Positions 7,520 to 15,497 of a DNA stretch of 33,770 bases are shown here, piece after piece (position 1 is the first letter of the stretch; each line of letters opens with the position of its first letter). Where the stretch lies: assembly GCA_029259655.1 (NCBI GenBank), contig JAJDET010000248.1:1-33770 (forward strand), in the 5' to 3' direction. This stretch comes from Planctomycetota bacterium. GTDB taxonomy: Bacteria > Planctomycetota > UBA1135 > GCA-002686595. The notes under the pieces were generated by a model, which made no database searches, had not been told where the DNA came from, and saw only the letters and a list, made by a program, of their open reading frames with translations. The position numbers were made by a program, and so were the translations under genes.

Positions 7520-9318
7520 AGGCGAAACGGACAGCGCTCCTCCTCTACTCGGTCCTGCTGGTCCTCCCCACCGTGGTGCTGGGGGGCTTGCACTGGCACC
7601 AGCTCTGGCTCGACTACAACGCCGAGCTGGCAGCGGTCCCCGAGAGCGCTCGTGACGCCGCGCGGCGGCTGACGGACGGGATCGCCGAGCGACTCGACCA
7701 GCTGCTCGAGCAGGAGGAGTCGCGGCCCTTCGACCACTACGCGGAGGTCTTCGCGCCGGAGGCTCCGATCGGCGACGAGCTCTCGCTGCACCGCTCCCCG
7801 CTCCTGCGCGAGGCACGCCCCCAGGGCGTGCTCGCGTGGTTCGGCTACGACCTCTCCGAAGGGTACGGCGCGCAGGTCGACGTCTTCTACGGCCGCAGCA
7901 CGGCAGGTCACGACCTCCACGCCGAGATGCGCCAGCCCGACCTCTCCGCAGCCGCCAGCGAGCTCCTGCGGAAGAACCTGGCCGACGGCTTCCTGCGCCG
8001 GGCGGCGCGGCTCGGCAGCGTGCAGACGAAGGAGCTCCCCGTCGTGCAGGCCGTGGTGCACCGCGGACGGGAGGACTCCTTCGAGTGCGTACGCGCCTGC
8101 ATGCCGGTCCTCTCGGAAGCGATCGTCCAGGTCAACTATAGCCAGTTCCACCTGCGCTTCTACATCGACGCGGACGGGGAGCCTCGCGCGCTGGCCACGC
8201 GGCGCGTGATCCTCGCCGACCTCGATCCAGAGCTGGTCGCGGCCGCCCCGTGCCTGGAGCCGCTCGCGCGCGGCTTCGGACTCGTACAGGGGATCTTCCT
8301 CGACCCCTACTGGCTGTTCGAGGAGCTCCCGGTCTGGGTCTCCGACCGCGTGCTGTCAGGATCCGAGCGCTTCCAGGACACACCGCCGCCAGGGCAACCG
8401 GACGCACGCTCCGATTTCCGCTTCCCCGTCTCGCTGGTGCGGGCGCTGGGGTTCGAGACACCGCGCGACGAGCCGAGCGAGTACGGAGTCGTGAACGTCG
8501 TCATCGACAAGGGCGAGATCGAGAGTCGCTTCGAGGCGCAATCGTGGCGCTTCTTCGGCGTTGCAGCGATGCTCGCGCTCACTCTGACGACGGGCATGGT
8601 CCTCTTGCTGCGCAGCGTCTCACGCGAGCTGGAGCAGGCGACGCGAACCGAGAACTTCGTCGCCGCGGTCACGCACGAGCTGCGCACACCCCTCTCGACC
8701 ATCCGGTTGCACGGGGAGATGCTCGCGGAGGGCTGGGTCCAGGACGAAGACCGGCGAGCGGAGTACTACGACCGGATCGTCCGCGAGACGAGCCGCCTCA
8801 CCACGCTGGTCGAGCGCGTCCTCGAGAAGGCCCGGCTGTCGGCCCGCGCGGCCGTTCCGGAACCCGGCGACCTGTCGGAGCTCGTGGAGCGGCTCGTGCC
8901 GGATGTCGCGGACCGCGCCGGGATCGGGCGCGACGACCTGCGCTTCGGGCTCGCCCCGGACCTGCCGCCCGTGATGCTGGTCCCCGAAGCCGTGTCGGGC
9001 ATCCTGGACAACCTCGTCGAGAACGCGCGCAAGTACGCGGGGCCCGACGGCCGCCCGATCGATGTGATGACGCTGGAGACGGACGACGAGGTGGTCCTAG
9101 AGGTCGCCGACCGTGGGCCGGGCATCCCCCCAGAGGAGGCGGAGCACATCTTCGAGGCCTTCTACCGCGTCGGCAACGAGGGCACGCGCACCTCGACGGG
9201 GACCGGGCTCGGGCTCCACCTCGTGGCGCTGCACGCCGATTCCATGGGAGGTCGGGCGAGCGTCCACCCGCGACCCGGCGGGGGCGCCCTCTTCCGAATC
9301 GCCTTCCAGCGGGCCTGA
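7507..9318 (+). CDS. Membrane sensor histidine kinase
   Basis: 603 residues from a TTG that overlaps the regulator gene and has AAGGG a few bases upstream. A first membrane span (ALLLYSVLLVLPTVVLGGL, about residues 9-27), a roughly 315-residue extracytoplasmic sensor region with no domain I recognise, and a second span near 348-368 (VAAMLALTLTTGMVLLL) come first. HisKA follows almost at once, with no clear HAMP domain: the phospho-acceptor is His390 in AAVTHELRTPLSTIR. The ATPase domain has the N box ILDNLVENARKYA, G1 VADRGPGIPPEEA, F box IFEAFYR and G2 GTGLGLHLV. It pairs with the upstream regulator. The ligand is unknown. Confidence 0.93.
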   Translation: MVRLKAKRTALLLYSVLLVLPTVVLGGLHWHQLWLDYNAELAAVPESARDAARRLTDGIAERLDQLLEQEESRPFDHYAEVFAPEAPIGDELSLHRSPLLREARPQGVLAWFGYDLSEGYGAQVDVFYGRSTAGHDLHAEMRQPDLSAAASELLRKNLADGFLRRAARLGSVQTKELPVVQAVVHRGREDSFECVRACMPVLSEAIVQVNYSQFHLRFYIDADGEPRALATRRVILADLDPELVAAAPCLEPLARGFGLVQGIFLDPYWLFEELPVWVSDRVLSGSERFQDTPPPGQPDARSDFRFPVSLVRALGFETPRDEPSEYGVVNVVIDKGEIESRFEAQSWRFFGVAAMLALTLTTGMVLLLRSVSRELEQATRTENFVAAVTHELRTPLSTIRLHGEMLAEGWVQDEDRRAEYYDRIVRETSRLTTLVERVLEKARLSARAAVPEPGDLSELVERLVPDVADRAGIGRDDLRFGLAPDLPPVMLVPEAVSGILDNLVENARKYAGPDGRPIDVMTLETDDEVVLEVADRGPGIPPEEAEHIFEAFYRVGNEGTRTSTGTGLGLHLVALHADSMGGRASVHPRPGGGALFRIAFQRA

Positions 9319-9395
9319 TCCGGGCGCTCGGGCGCCGGTGCCTGCCGGTCGCGGTGTACGCTAGGGAGGCTCGCACACTCGAGCGAGCGAGATCC

Positions 9396-10799
9396 ATGCA
9401 CGTCGTCGTCCTGGGAGCCGGTCTGGCCGGTCTATCGACAGCCTACGAGCTCGCCAAGGCGGGTATCCGGGTCACGGTCCTGGAACGCGAGGACTACCCG
9501 GGCGGGATGGCCACGAGCTGGCAGGTGGAGGACTACTGGCTCGACCACGGCCCGCACCGTTTCCACAGCCGGGACGAGAAGCTGATCGAGCACCTCTACG
9601 AGGTCCTCGACAACGAGGTGGTCATCCGCGAGCGCCTCTCGCGGATCTACATGCAGGGGAAGTTCTTCAACTACCCGTTGAAGCTCCTGAACGTCCTCAA
9701 GAGCCTGCCGAAGGGGCTCATGTGCCGCGCGATCTGGGACTACGCCTGGATCCGCTGCGTCCAGGTCTTCAAGAAGATCCCGGACGACAACTTCGAGAAC
9801 TGGGTCCTCAAGCGGTTCGGCCGGACGCTCTACGAGATGTTCTTCGGGACCTACACGGAGAAGACCTGGAAGCGGCCGTGCACCGAGATCTCCGCGGACT
9901 GGGCGAGCCAGCGCATCAGCCAGGCGAACCTCTGGGACGCGATCATCAAGACGCTCAACCCGCCTCGCGAGGGCGAGGTGCGCAGCCTGGTCAGCGAGTT
10001 CTGGTACCCGGCGCACGGCGGGATCGGCGAGATCGGGCGCAAGTACGCGGAGAAGACGCGCGCGATGGGTGCGGACGTCTTGCTCTCCTCGCCTGTGACG
10101 CGGATCGACATCGAGGACGACGTGGCGAAGCGCGTCTGGTACCGCGGCCCCGACGGCGGTGAGCAAGCGGTGGAGTGCGACGCGATCGTCAACACGATGC
10201 CGCTGCCCCGGATGCTCGAGTGCTTCCGACCCGAGGTCGGTCCCGACGTCGTGGAGGCCATCGACAAGCTCGAGTTCATGGGGATCGTCTTCATCTACCT
10301 CGAGGTGGACCTGCCGTCGGTGTTCCCCGATCACTGGGTCTACCTCCCGGAGCGGAACCTCACGATTCACAGGATCTGCGAGTTCAAGAACTTCTCGGAC
10401 TCGTCTGCCCCCGGCGACAAGACGGTCGTCTGCTGCGAGATCACGTGCCTGTGGGACGACGAGCACTGGGAGATCACGCTCGAGGAGGGCGCCAAGATCG
10501 CCGAACGCGACCTCGTGACGGTCGGCCTGATCGAACCCGGGATCACTCGCGGCATCGACATGCACAAGCTGCGCTACGCCTATCCCGTCTACGACCTGCA
10601 CTACAAGGGGCACCTCGACCGCATGCGCAAGGAAGTCAAGCGGGTCGCGAACCTCCAGACGACGGGACGCCAGGGCCTCTTCCGCTACAACAACATGGAC
10701 CACTCCATCGCGATGGGCCGGCGCGTCGCGAAGACCATCGTGAAGGGTCACGATGCCCGCGCCGAAGAGGTCGCAGCGGGCACGGAGTACTTCGGCTGA
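9396..10799 (+). CDS. FAD-dependent oxidoreductase, UDP-galactopyranose mutase / protoporphyrinogen oxidase-like
   Basis: 467 residues. The N-terminal FAD-binding Rossmann motif is VVVLGAGLAGLSTAYELA, followed by VTVLEREDYPGGMATSW. The C-terminal flavin-contact segment RYNNMDHSIAMGRRVA is typical of the amine-oxidase/UGM superfamily. The open frame extends far upstream but overlaps the kinase gene; the ATG at 9396 begins the Rossmann fold exactly. The next gene, a methyltransferase, overlaps its stop by one base (TGATG), so the two are translated together. In this family such pairs usually act on sugars, isoprenoids or lipids of the envelope; the exact reaction is not readable. Confidence 0.88.
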   Translation: MHVVVLGAGLAGLSTAYELAKAGIRVTVLEREDYPGGMATSWQVEDYWLDHGPHRFHSRDEKLIEHLYEVLDNEVVIRERLSRIYMQGKFFNYPLKLLNVLKSLPKGLMCRAIWDYAWIRCVQVFKKIPDDNFENWVLKRFGRTLYEMFFGTYTEKTWKRPCTEISADWASQRISQANLWDAIIKTLNPPREGEVRSLVSEFWYPAHGGIGEIGRKYAEKTRAMGADVLLSSPVTRIDIEDDVAKRVWYRGPDGGEQAVECDAIVNTMPLPRMLECFRPEVGPDVVEAIDKLEFMGIVFIYLEVDLPSVFPDHWVYLPERNLTIHRICEFKNFSDSSAPGDKTVVCCEITCLWDDEHWEITLEEGAKIAERDLVTVGLIEPGITRGIDMHKLRYAYPVYDLHYKGHLDRMRKEVKRVANLQTTGRQGLFRYNNMDHSIAMGRRVAKTIVKGHDARAEEVAAGTEYFG

Positions 10800-11557
10800 T
10801 GGATGCTCCGGTCTACGAGCAGTTCCGCGACCTCGAGGAATCACACTGGTGGTTCCGCGGTCGCAGGACGGTCTACCTCGGGCTCCTGCAGCGCTACCTC
10901 GGCGGAAGACGCGTCGAGCGGGCGCTCGACCTCGGCTGCGGCATGGGCGGCTTCCTCGACGGCCTCTCCGAGGTCGCCGAGCGTGTCTTTCCCGCCGACA
11001 TGGCGGTGGAGGGCCTGGCCTTCTGCCGCGATCGCGGGTATCCGCTCGGTGTGGCGGTGGACGGCTACGCCCTGCCCTACGCCGACGCGAGCTTCGACCT
11101 CGTCTGCCTCTTCGACGCCGTGGAGCACATCGCGGACGACGTGGCCGTCATGGCCGAGGTCTTTCGCATCCTGAAGCCGGGCGGTACGGCCTACCTGACC
11201 GTGCCCGCCTACCAGTTCCTCTACGCGAACAACGACCGCGTCTCGGGCCACGAACGCCGCTACACGCGCGGCAGCCTGGGGCGCCTGCTCGAGGGCGCGG
11301 GGCTCGAGGTCGTGCGGAACACGCACAGCAACGTGCTGCTCTTCCCCGTGATCCTGCCCGCCGTGCTCGGGATCAAGGTCATCGAGGCCTTCGTGCCGCC
11401 CAAGGCCGACCCGAAGCACACGAACCTCTCCTGGCCCATCCCGGCCTTCGTGCACGATCTCCTGCACGCGATCTTCGCCGCGGAGCTCCCGGTCTCCAGC
11501 CGGGTGAACATCCCGGTCGGCCACTCGATCGCGGCGCTCGCGCGCAAGCCGGGCTGA
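10799..11557 (+). CDS. Class I SAM-dependent methyltransferase coupled to the FAD enzyme
   Basis: 252 residues. The N-terminal ESHWWFRGRRTVYL motif and motif I ALDLGCGMGGFLDGL (residues 42-56) are typical of Methyltransf_11 proteins in glycan and lipid clusters. Further motifs are SFDLVCLFDAVEHI and LKPGGTAYLTVPAY. A hydrophobic stretch near residue 185 (NVLLFPVILPAVLGIKVIEAF) may sit on the membrane. The ATG overlaps the preceding stop by one base. Its stop abuts a structured repeat that separates it from the convergent PpiD-like gene. Confidence 0.9.
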   Translation: MDAPVYEQFRDLEESHWWFRGRRTVYLGLLQRYLGGRRVERALDLGCGMGGFLDGLSEVAERVFPADMAVEGLAFCRDRGYPLGVAVDGYALPYADASFDLVCLFDAVEHIADDVAVMAEVFRILKPGGTAYLTVPAYQFLYANNDRVSGHERRYTRGSLGRLLEGAGLEVVRNTHSNVLLFPVILPAVLGIKVIEAFVPPKADPKHTNLSWPIPAFVHDLLHAIFAAELPVSSRVNIPVGHSIAALARKPG

Positions 11558-11559
11558 CC

Positions 11560-11634
11560 GCCGAGCCCGGCGCGAAGTCGCGCCGTAGCCGCCCGCAGGG
11601 CATCCTTGGCGCGCGCCGATGCGCGCCAAGTCAC
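11560..11634 (+). repeat. Structured multi-hairpin repeat, copy A
   Basis: A 75-base element with three consecutive stem-loops: GGCGCG-AAGT-CGCGCC (11569-11584), GCCC-GCA-GGGC (11591-11601) and TTGGCGCGC-GCCGAT-GCGCGCCAA (11606-11629). It ends in AGTCAC. The inverted copy at 33663-33737 matches it over all 75 bases with only three differences, two in hairpin loops and one in a spacer. It starts two bases after the methyltransferase stop. It looks like a REP/BIME-type dispersed intergenic element, possibly also acting as a transcript end between the convergent genes. Confidence 0.85.
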
Positions 11635-11636
11635 AA

Positions 11637-11716
11637 CGGGGCCGAAGGCCCCGCCGGCGCGAAGTCGCGCCGTGCGCCGCAGGCATCCTTGGCGCGCGCT
11701 GATGCGCGCCAAGTCA
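11637..11716 (+). repeat. Structured multi-hairpin repeat, copy B
   Basis: A tandem second copy in the same orientation as copy A. It starts with an extra hairpin CGGGGCC-GAA-GGCCCCG (11637-11653) and then repeats the first stem (11656-11671). It has a shortened middle stem in which one base is lost from each arm (GCC-GCA-GGC), and the identical terminal stem with a changed loop (GCTGAT). The final GTCAC directly touches the stop codon of the convergent minus-strand gene. The compensated loss in the middle stem points to selection on base pairing. Confidence 0.85.
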
Positions 11717-13675
11717 CTAGGGCCCCTCTTCCTCGACCTTGTCCATCCAGATCGAGTACGTCTCGGTCAGGGCCTCGAACCCGAAGTTGGCCTCGACGAA
11801 GTCGGAGTAGGCGCGGAACCCGGAGCTCTGGATGCTCTGGTCGTACTCGAGCGGGCTCATCTTCCAGGCCTCGGGATCACGCGTCCCCGCGTGGCGGACC
11901 AGGAATGCGCGCTCCTCGTCCGCGGCCAGAGTGGGCTCGGCGATCTCCCCTTCCTCGAGATCCAGCAGGCCCGTCTGGGTGCGGATGTACACGTGGCCCG
12001 CGAGGTCCGAGTCGGGGTCCTCGCTGAACGCGGTCGCGCGCTCCATGTGCGGCCGGCGAGCGAGCTCGAGCCCGAGCGCCGCGACGGCCTCGGCGAATTC
12101 GCCCTCGCTCGCGTGCGGCAGGGGCTCGCCGTCGTCCTCGTCGGTCTCGTCCTCGAGCGCCTCGAAGCTATCGCGTACGGCGACCAGCTTCTCGACCGCC
12201 AGCTCCCGCGCGCGACGCTCTGCCCAGGCCTCGGCCACGTCGTCGCGAACGACCTCGAACTCGGGCAGGTAGGCGTCGACCTTCTCGAGCAGCCGGCCAA
12301 CCGACATCGCGCCCTTCTCCACCATCAGGACGGGTGAGAACTCCTGCGGCTCGAGACGGCCGAGCCGTGCGCCGAGGGTCGAACCACCCCAGCCCGCGAC
12401 CTCGCCCCAGTCGGAGGCCGAGAGCGTGTCGACTCCCGCGCGATAGGCGAGACCGAGCTCCTCGGCTTCCGCCTCGAGGTCGATCTCCTCACCGGCCTCG
12501 GCGCGCGTGCGCAAGTCGCTCATCCAGCGCTCGAGCGCGCCGTACACGGGCGCCTCGGCGCGCGCGTCCTGCTCGATGTCCGCGAACTCGAAGTAGCGTT
12601 CCTGGAAGTCGACGGGGGGATCCTCGCCCTCCGGCACCGGACGCTCGAAGCGCCAGTAGCGGACGCGGTCGAAGTAGGACCGCGCGAGATCTCCCTCGTG
12701 GTCGTGCTCGGGTTCGGGTTCGGCCTCGGCGTCCTCGCCCTCTTCGCCCTCGTGATCGTGCTCGTCACCGTGCCCCGGATCGGGGTAGCGCTCGAGCAGC
12801 CCGGCGGCGTCCTCGGCACCGTCGAACAGGAAGCCCGCGAGCTCGGCGCGCATGCGCTCGGGCTCCTGGAAGGGCGCCTGGTCGAGCTCGTCCATGCTCT
12901 CGAGCCAGGCGCGGAGTCCTTCCTCGCCCTCGTCGTCGGGCACCATGGCGCGCGCCTCGTCCATGAGCGACGCGACCTCGAGCTCGGCGTAGTCGAACGC
13001 GTGCTCCTGGTGGTCCTCGCGCCAGGCCGCCTCGATCTCCTCGCCGTCGGGGTTCGCCGCGAAGTACGCGAGGAGCTGAACGTAGCGCTGACCGCGGAGC
13101 TGCTGCCGCAGTCGCTCCTGGAAGCCGGGGATTCCCCCCGAGGACCGACGCATGTAGGCCTTCAGGGCCTCGGAGTCCTGGAAGGCCGGGCTCGACGCGA
13201 GCTGGCGGAGCTGCTCGGCGAGCTCGGCGTCCGTCACGTTGATTCCTGCAGAGACGGCCAGTCCGTCCAGCACGAGGAAGCGCGCGGTGTCCTCGTCGTC
13301 GGGGCGGCCGCCGAAGAGCCTCAAGAAGTGGTCGAGGTCGCGCTTCGCCATCAGGAAGTCCTGACCGCTGACCTCGAGCTTGCCCTCGGTCGGGTGCTCC
13401 CAGGTCATGAAGGCGTCGGCGCTACCGGACGCCGCGCGCTGGAACACGCCCGGGTTGATGGCGAAGATCGCCGTGAGGAGGATCACGAGCAGGACCATGA
13501 GGAGGAACCGCAGCGGGTTCCGTCCGGTCGGGACGTGAATGACCTCCTCGACCGCGTCGGCGAGCTCGTGCCCGTGCTCGGCCTCGGTCGGCGCGACGGC
13601 CGTGCCCGCGGCCTTTCCGGTGCCCTGGGTCGGAGGGGACTTGCGCGTGGGCTTGTTTCTCGACTTGCTCGACAT
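11717..13675 (-). CDS. Membrane-anchored PpiD/SurA-like folding factor with acidic His-rich insert
   Basis: 652 residues from the ATG at 13675. A charged cytoplasmic N-terminus of about 55 residues is followed by one membrane span (FLLMVLLVILLTAIFAI) and a large exported part. The region after the span (DEDTARFLVLDGLAVSAGI ... LAEQLRQLASSPAF ... LRQQLRGQRYVQLLAYF) has the helical pattern of SurA_N/PpiD chaperone domains. No parvulin catalytic core could be confirmed. Around residue 310 is an acidic, histidine-rich stretch (HGDEHDHEGEEGED, EHDHEGD) that could bind metal. It may be a periplasmic chaperone, fitting the parvulin lipoprotein gene upstream. It lies 128 bases downstream of scpB, in a gap with GC hairpins. 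Confidence 0.65.
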   Translation of the reverse strand: MSSKSRNKPTRKSPPTQGTGKAAGTAVAPTEAEHGHELADAVEEVIHVPTGRNPLRFLLMVLLVILLTAIFAINPGVFQRAASGSADAFMTWEHPTEGKLEVSGQDFLMAKRDLDHFLRLFGGRPDDEDTARFLVLDGLAVSAGINVTDAELAEQLRQLASSPAFQDSEALKAYMRRSSGGIPGFQERLRQQLRGQRYVQLLAYFAANPDGEEIEAAWREDHQEHAFDYAELEVASLMDEARAMVPDDEGEEGLRAWLESMDELDQAPFQEPERMRAELAGFLFDGAEDAAGLLERYPDPGHGDEHDHEGEEGEDAEAEPEPEHDHEGDLARSYFDRVRYWRFERPVPEGEDPPVDFQERYFEFADIEQDARAEAPVYGALERWMSDLRTRAEAGEEIDLEAEAEELGLAYRAGVDTLSASDWGEVAGWGGSTLGARLGRLEPQEFSPVLMVEKGAMSVGRLLEKVDAYLPEFEVVRDDVAEAWAERRARELAVEKLVAVRDSFEALEDETDEDDGEPLPHASEGEFAEAVAALGLELARRPHMERATAFSEDPDSDLAGHVYIRTQTGLLDLEEGEIAEPTLAADEERAFLVRHAGTRDPEAWKMSPLEYDQSIQSSGFRAYSDFVEANFGFEALTETYSIWMDKVEEEGP

Positions 13676-13803
13676 GACTGCGCCGGTGCGGGACCGTGCC
13701 CGTGACACCGCCCGCGGGGAGCGGGCGGAAGAGGGGGGAGTGTACGGAGGCCCGACTGCGCGGCGCAAGGAGCCCCACCGCCCCGTGAAGGGCCTCCGAG
13801 CGG
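13676..13803 (-). other. Gap with hairpin between scpB and the PpiD-like gene
   Basis: This holds a perfect 8-base stem CCGCCCGC-GGGGA-GCGGGCGG (13708-13728) and a long-range inverted pair CGGAGGCCC (13745-13753) / GGGCCTCCG (13790-13798). There is no T-tract. It may attenuate or process the message between scpB and the next gene; no promoter is visible. Confidence 0.4.
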
Positions 13804-14406
13804 CTATTCGCGCGCCAGCTCGCCGTCGCGGGGGAGGTCCTCGAGGGCGTCCAGTCCGAAGGTCTCGAGGAACTCCCGGGTCGTCCCGTACAGGAGGGGC
13901 GCGCCGGGCTGATCCGCCCGACCGGTGACCTTCACCAGGCGCCTGTCGACCAGGCTGCGCAGCACGGGACCCGACCCGACGCCGCGGATGGCCTCGATCT
14001 CGGCCTTGGTCACGGGTTGACGGTAGGCGACGATCGCGAGCGTCTCGAGCGCGGCAGGGCTCACACGGTCGGGGCGGCGGTCGGCGAGACGCCCGACCAG
14101 GTCCCCCATCTCGGGCCGGGTGAAGAGCCGCCAGCCGCCGGCGACCGACTTCAGGACCAGGGGCAGGCCCCCCTCCTCGAGGTGGTCGCGAAGCCCGGCG
14201 AGGCCCTCCTCCACGACCACGGACTTCTTGCTGCGGATCCCGAGCAGCGTGCCCAGGCGCGCCGTCGTCAGGGGCTCGGGCGAGGCGAACAGGAGCGCGA
14301 AGAGCTCACCGACGAGCTCCTCCTCACCGCGCTCGACACCGTCGGCGGCGCCGACGTCCTCTCCCCGCACTTCGGGCTCGTCGCTCTGCACCAAGTCGAC
14401 CTTCAT
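13804..14406 (-). CDS. scpB: Segregation and condensation protein B (ScpB)
   Basis: 200 residues, the usual length. Two winged-helix domains: the first spans ELVGELFALLFASPEPLTTARL onward and the second contains the conserved LETLAIVAYRQPVTKAEIEAIRGV signature, then LRSLVDRRLVKVTGR and the YGTTREFLETFGL ending. ScpB bridges the SMC-ScpA condensin complex for chromosome compaction and segregation. ScpA, its usual neighbour, is not in the window; here scpB follows the secretion operon after 85 bases. An acidic N-terminal extension (about 25 residues) precedes the first domain. The assignment is secure. Confidence 0.95.
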   Translation of the reverse strand: MKVDLVQSDEPEVRGEDVGAADGVERGEEELVGELFALLFASPEPLTTARLGTLLGIRSKKSVVVEEGLAGLRDHLEEGGLPLVLKSVAGGWRLFTRPEMGDLVGRLADRRPDRVSPAALETLAIVAYRQPVTKAEIEAIRGVGSGPVLRSLVDRRLVKVTGRADQPGAPLLYGTTREFLETFGLDALEDLPRDGELARE

Positions 14407-14491
14407 CCATGCGCCGCTCGAAGAGCGACGAGTGGAGCATTGCGCCTGGAAGGGGTCGGGTCAAGCGGCGAGCGGCTGTGTTCTCGGGCGG

Positions 14492-15493
14492 TCACGGACC
14501 CTCGAGCGGTTCGCCGAAGAGCTCGAGGAACGGACGGTTGTCGATCTCGTGGAACGGGTAGACCGCCTCGCGCCACTGAACGAACTCGATGTCGGTGATC
14601 GGGAGCTCGGCCAGGCTCGCCTCGACAGCGGGTGCGATCACCGCCCACGTCCCCGCCACGACCTCGGGAAAGTCCACGACCTTCACCCACAGGACCTGAT
14701 CGGCGTTCTCCACGGGGCCGATGACGCCGCCCTTCGAGGTCGAGAAAGCGAGCCGCGAGAGGAGCAGGTCCTCGGTCCGCACGACCGACGGCATCCGTCC
14801 TCCGTCGTCCCGCGAGGGATCACGGGAGAACTCCCGCGCCACTTCTTCGAAGGGACGGCCGGCGTCGAGAGCGGCCTGGACCTCGTCGGCCGGATCCTCC
14901 GCGAGGAGGATGATGAGCCGGATGTCCGCGCGCTCCTGCCCGAGCAACCAGGCCCGCACGACGCGCTCGAGCGTCAGGGAGTGCACCTGACCCTCGCGCT
15001 GAACGGCCTTGTAGCGTCCCGGATCGAGGAACAGCCGGCCCCGGACGTAATCGTCGAAAGTGACGTCCCGATCCAGCTCCTCGATCTTGGCCCGCATCCG
15101 GGCCCGAAGCTCCTCCACGGCGCGGTCGACCTGTTCGGGGGGAACCCGGACGCCCAGGCGCTGGGCCTCGCCCTCGACCACGCGGCGCTCGACGATCGTC
15201 TGCAGGTAGGTGTAGACCTCGCGGCTCTCGCGGTGGATCCAGAGCTCGAGCAACTCCTCGATCGGGACCTGCTTGCCGTCGATCACGGAGAGCGTGGTGC
15301 CGCTCGCCGAGCTCGGCGCGGGGGCGGGAGGAACCGGGGCCGTCGGATCCACGGGCGCCGGCTCGGCGGACTCCGCCTCCGCGGTCACCGGGGGTGCGGG
15401 ACGAGGCGGCTGGTAGACGGGCTTCTCGTGGGTCGGCTCGGAAGCGCAGGCGCTAGCGACGAGGGCGAGCAGGAGAGAGCGGGCGTGGATCAT
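14492..15493 (-). CDS. Parvulin-like peptidyl-prolyl isomerase lipoprotein
   Basis: 333 residues. The N-terminus MIHARSLLLALVASAC is a lipoprotein signal with a plausible lipobox (Cys16). It is followed by a Pro/Ala-rich tether to about residue 65. A SurA_N-like helical region (PIEELLELWIHRESREVYTY ... LGVRVPPEQVDRAVEELRAR) comes next. A PpiC/parvulin-like domain follows: ILLAEDPADEVQAALDAG, FEEVAREFSRDPSRDDGG, LAFSTSKGGVIGPVENADQ. It should act in the periplasm on folding of exported proteins. The start lies 4 bases after the stop of the zinc-ribbon protein, so it is the last tightly linked gene of the pseudopilin operon. Confidence 0.8.
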   Translation of the reverse strand: MIHARSLLLALVASACASEPTHEKPVYQPPRPAPPVTAEAESAEPAPVDPTAPVPPAPAPSSASGTTLSVIDGKQVPIEELLELWIHRESREVYTYLQTIVERRVVEGEAQRLGVRVPPEQVDRAVEELRARMRAKIEELDRDVTFDDYVRGRLFLDPGRYKAVQREGQVHSLTLERVVRAWLLGQERADIRLIILLAEDPADEVQAALDAGRPFEEVAREFSRDPSRDDGGRMPSVVRTEDLLLSRLAFSTSKGGVIGPVENADQVLWVKVVDFPEVVAGTWAVIAPAVEASLAELPITDIEFVQWREAVYPFHEIDNRPFLELFGEPLEGP

Positions 15494-15497
15494 GCGG

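Noticed and set aside
10841..11686. Minus-strand frame opposite the methyltransferase and entering the repeats
   Set aside because: Its start region is translated repeat sequence, and the rest is the shadow of a clear methyltransferase gene.
11560..11716. CRISPR array
   Set aside because: Only two tandem copies, each with internal hairpins and without uniform unique spacers; no cas genes are present.
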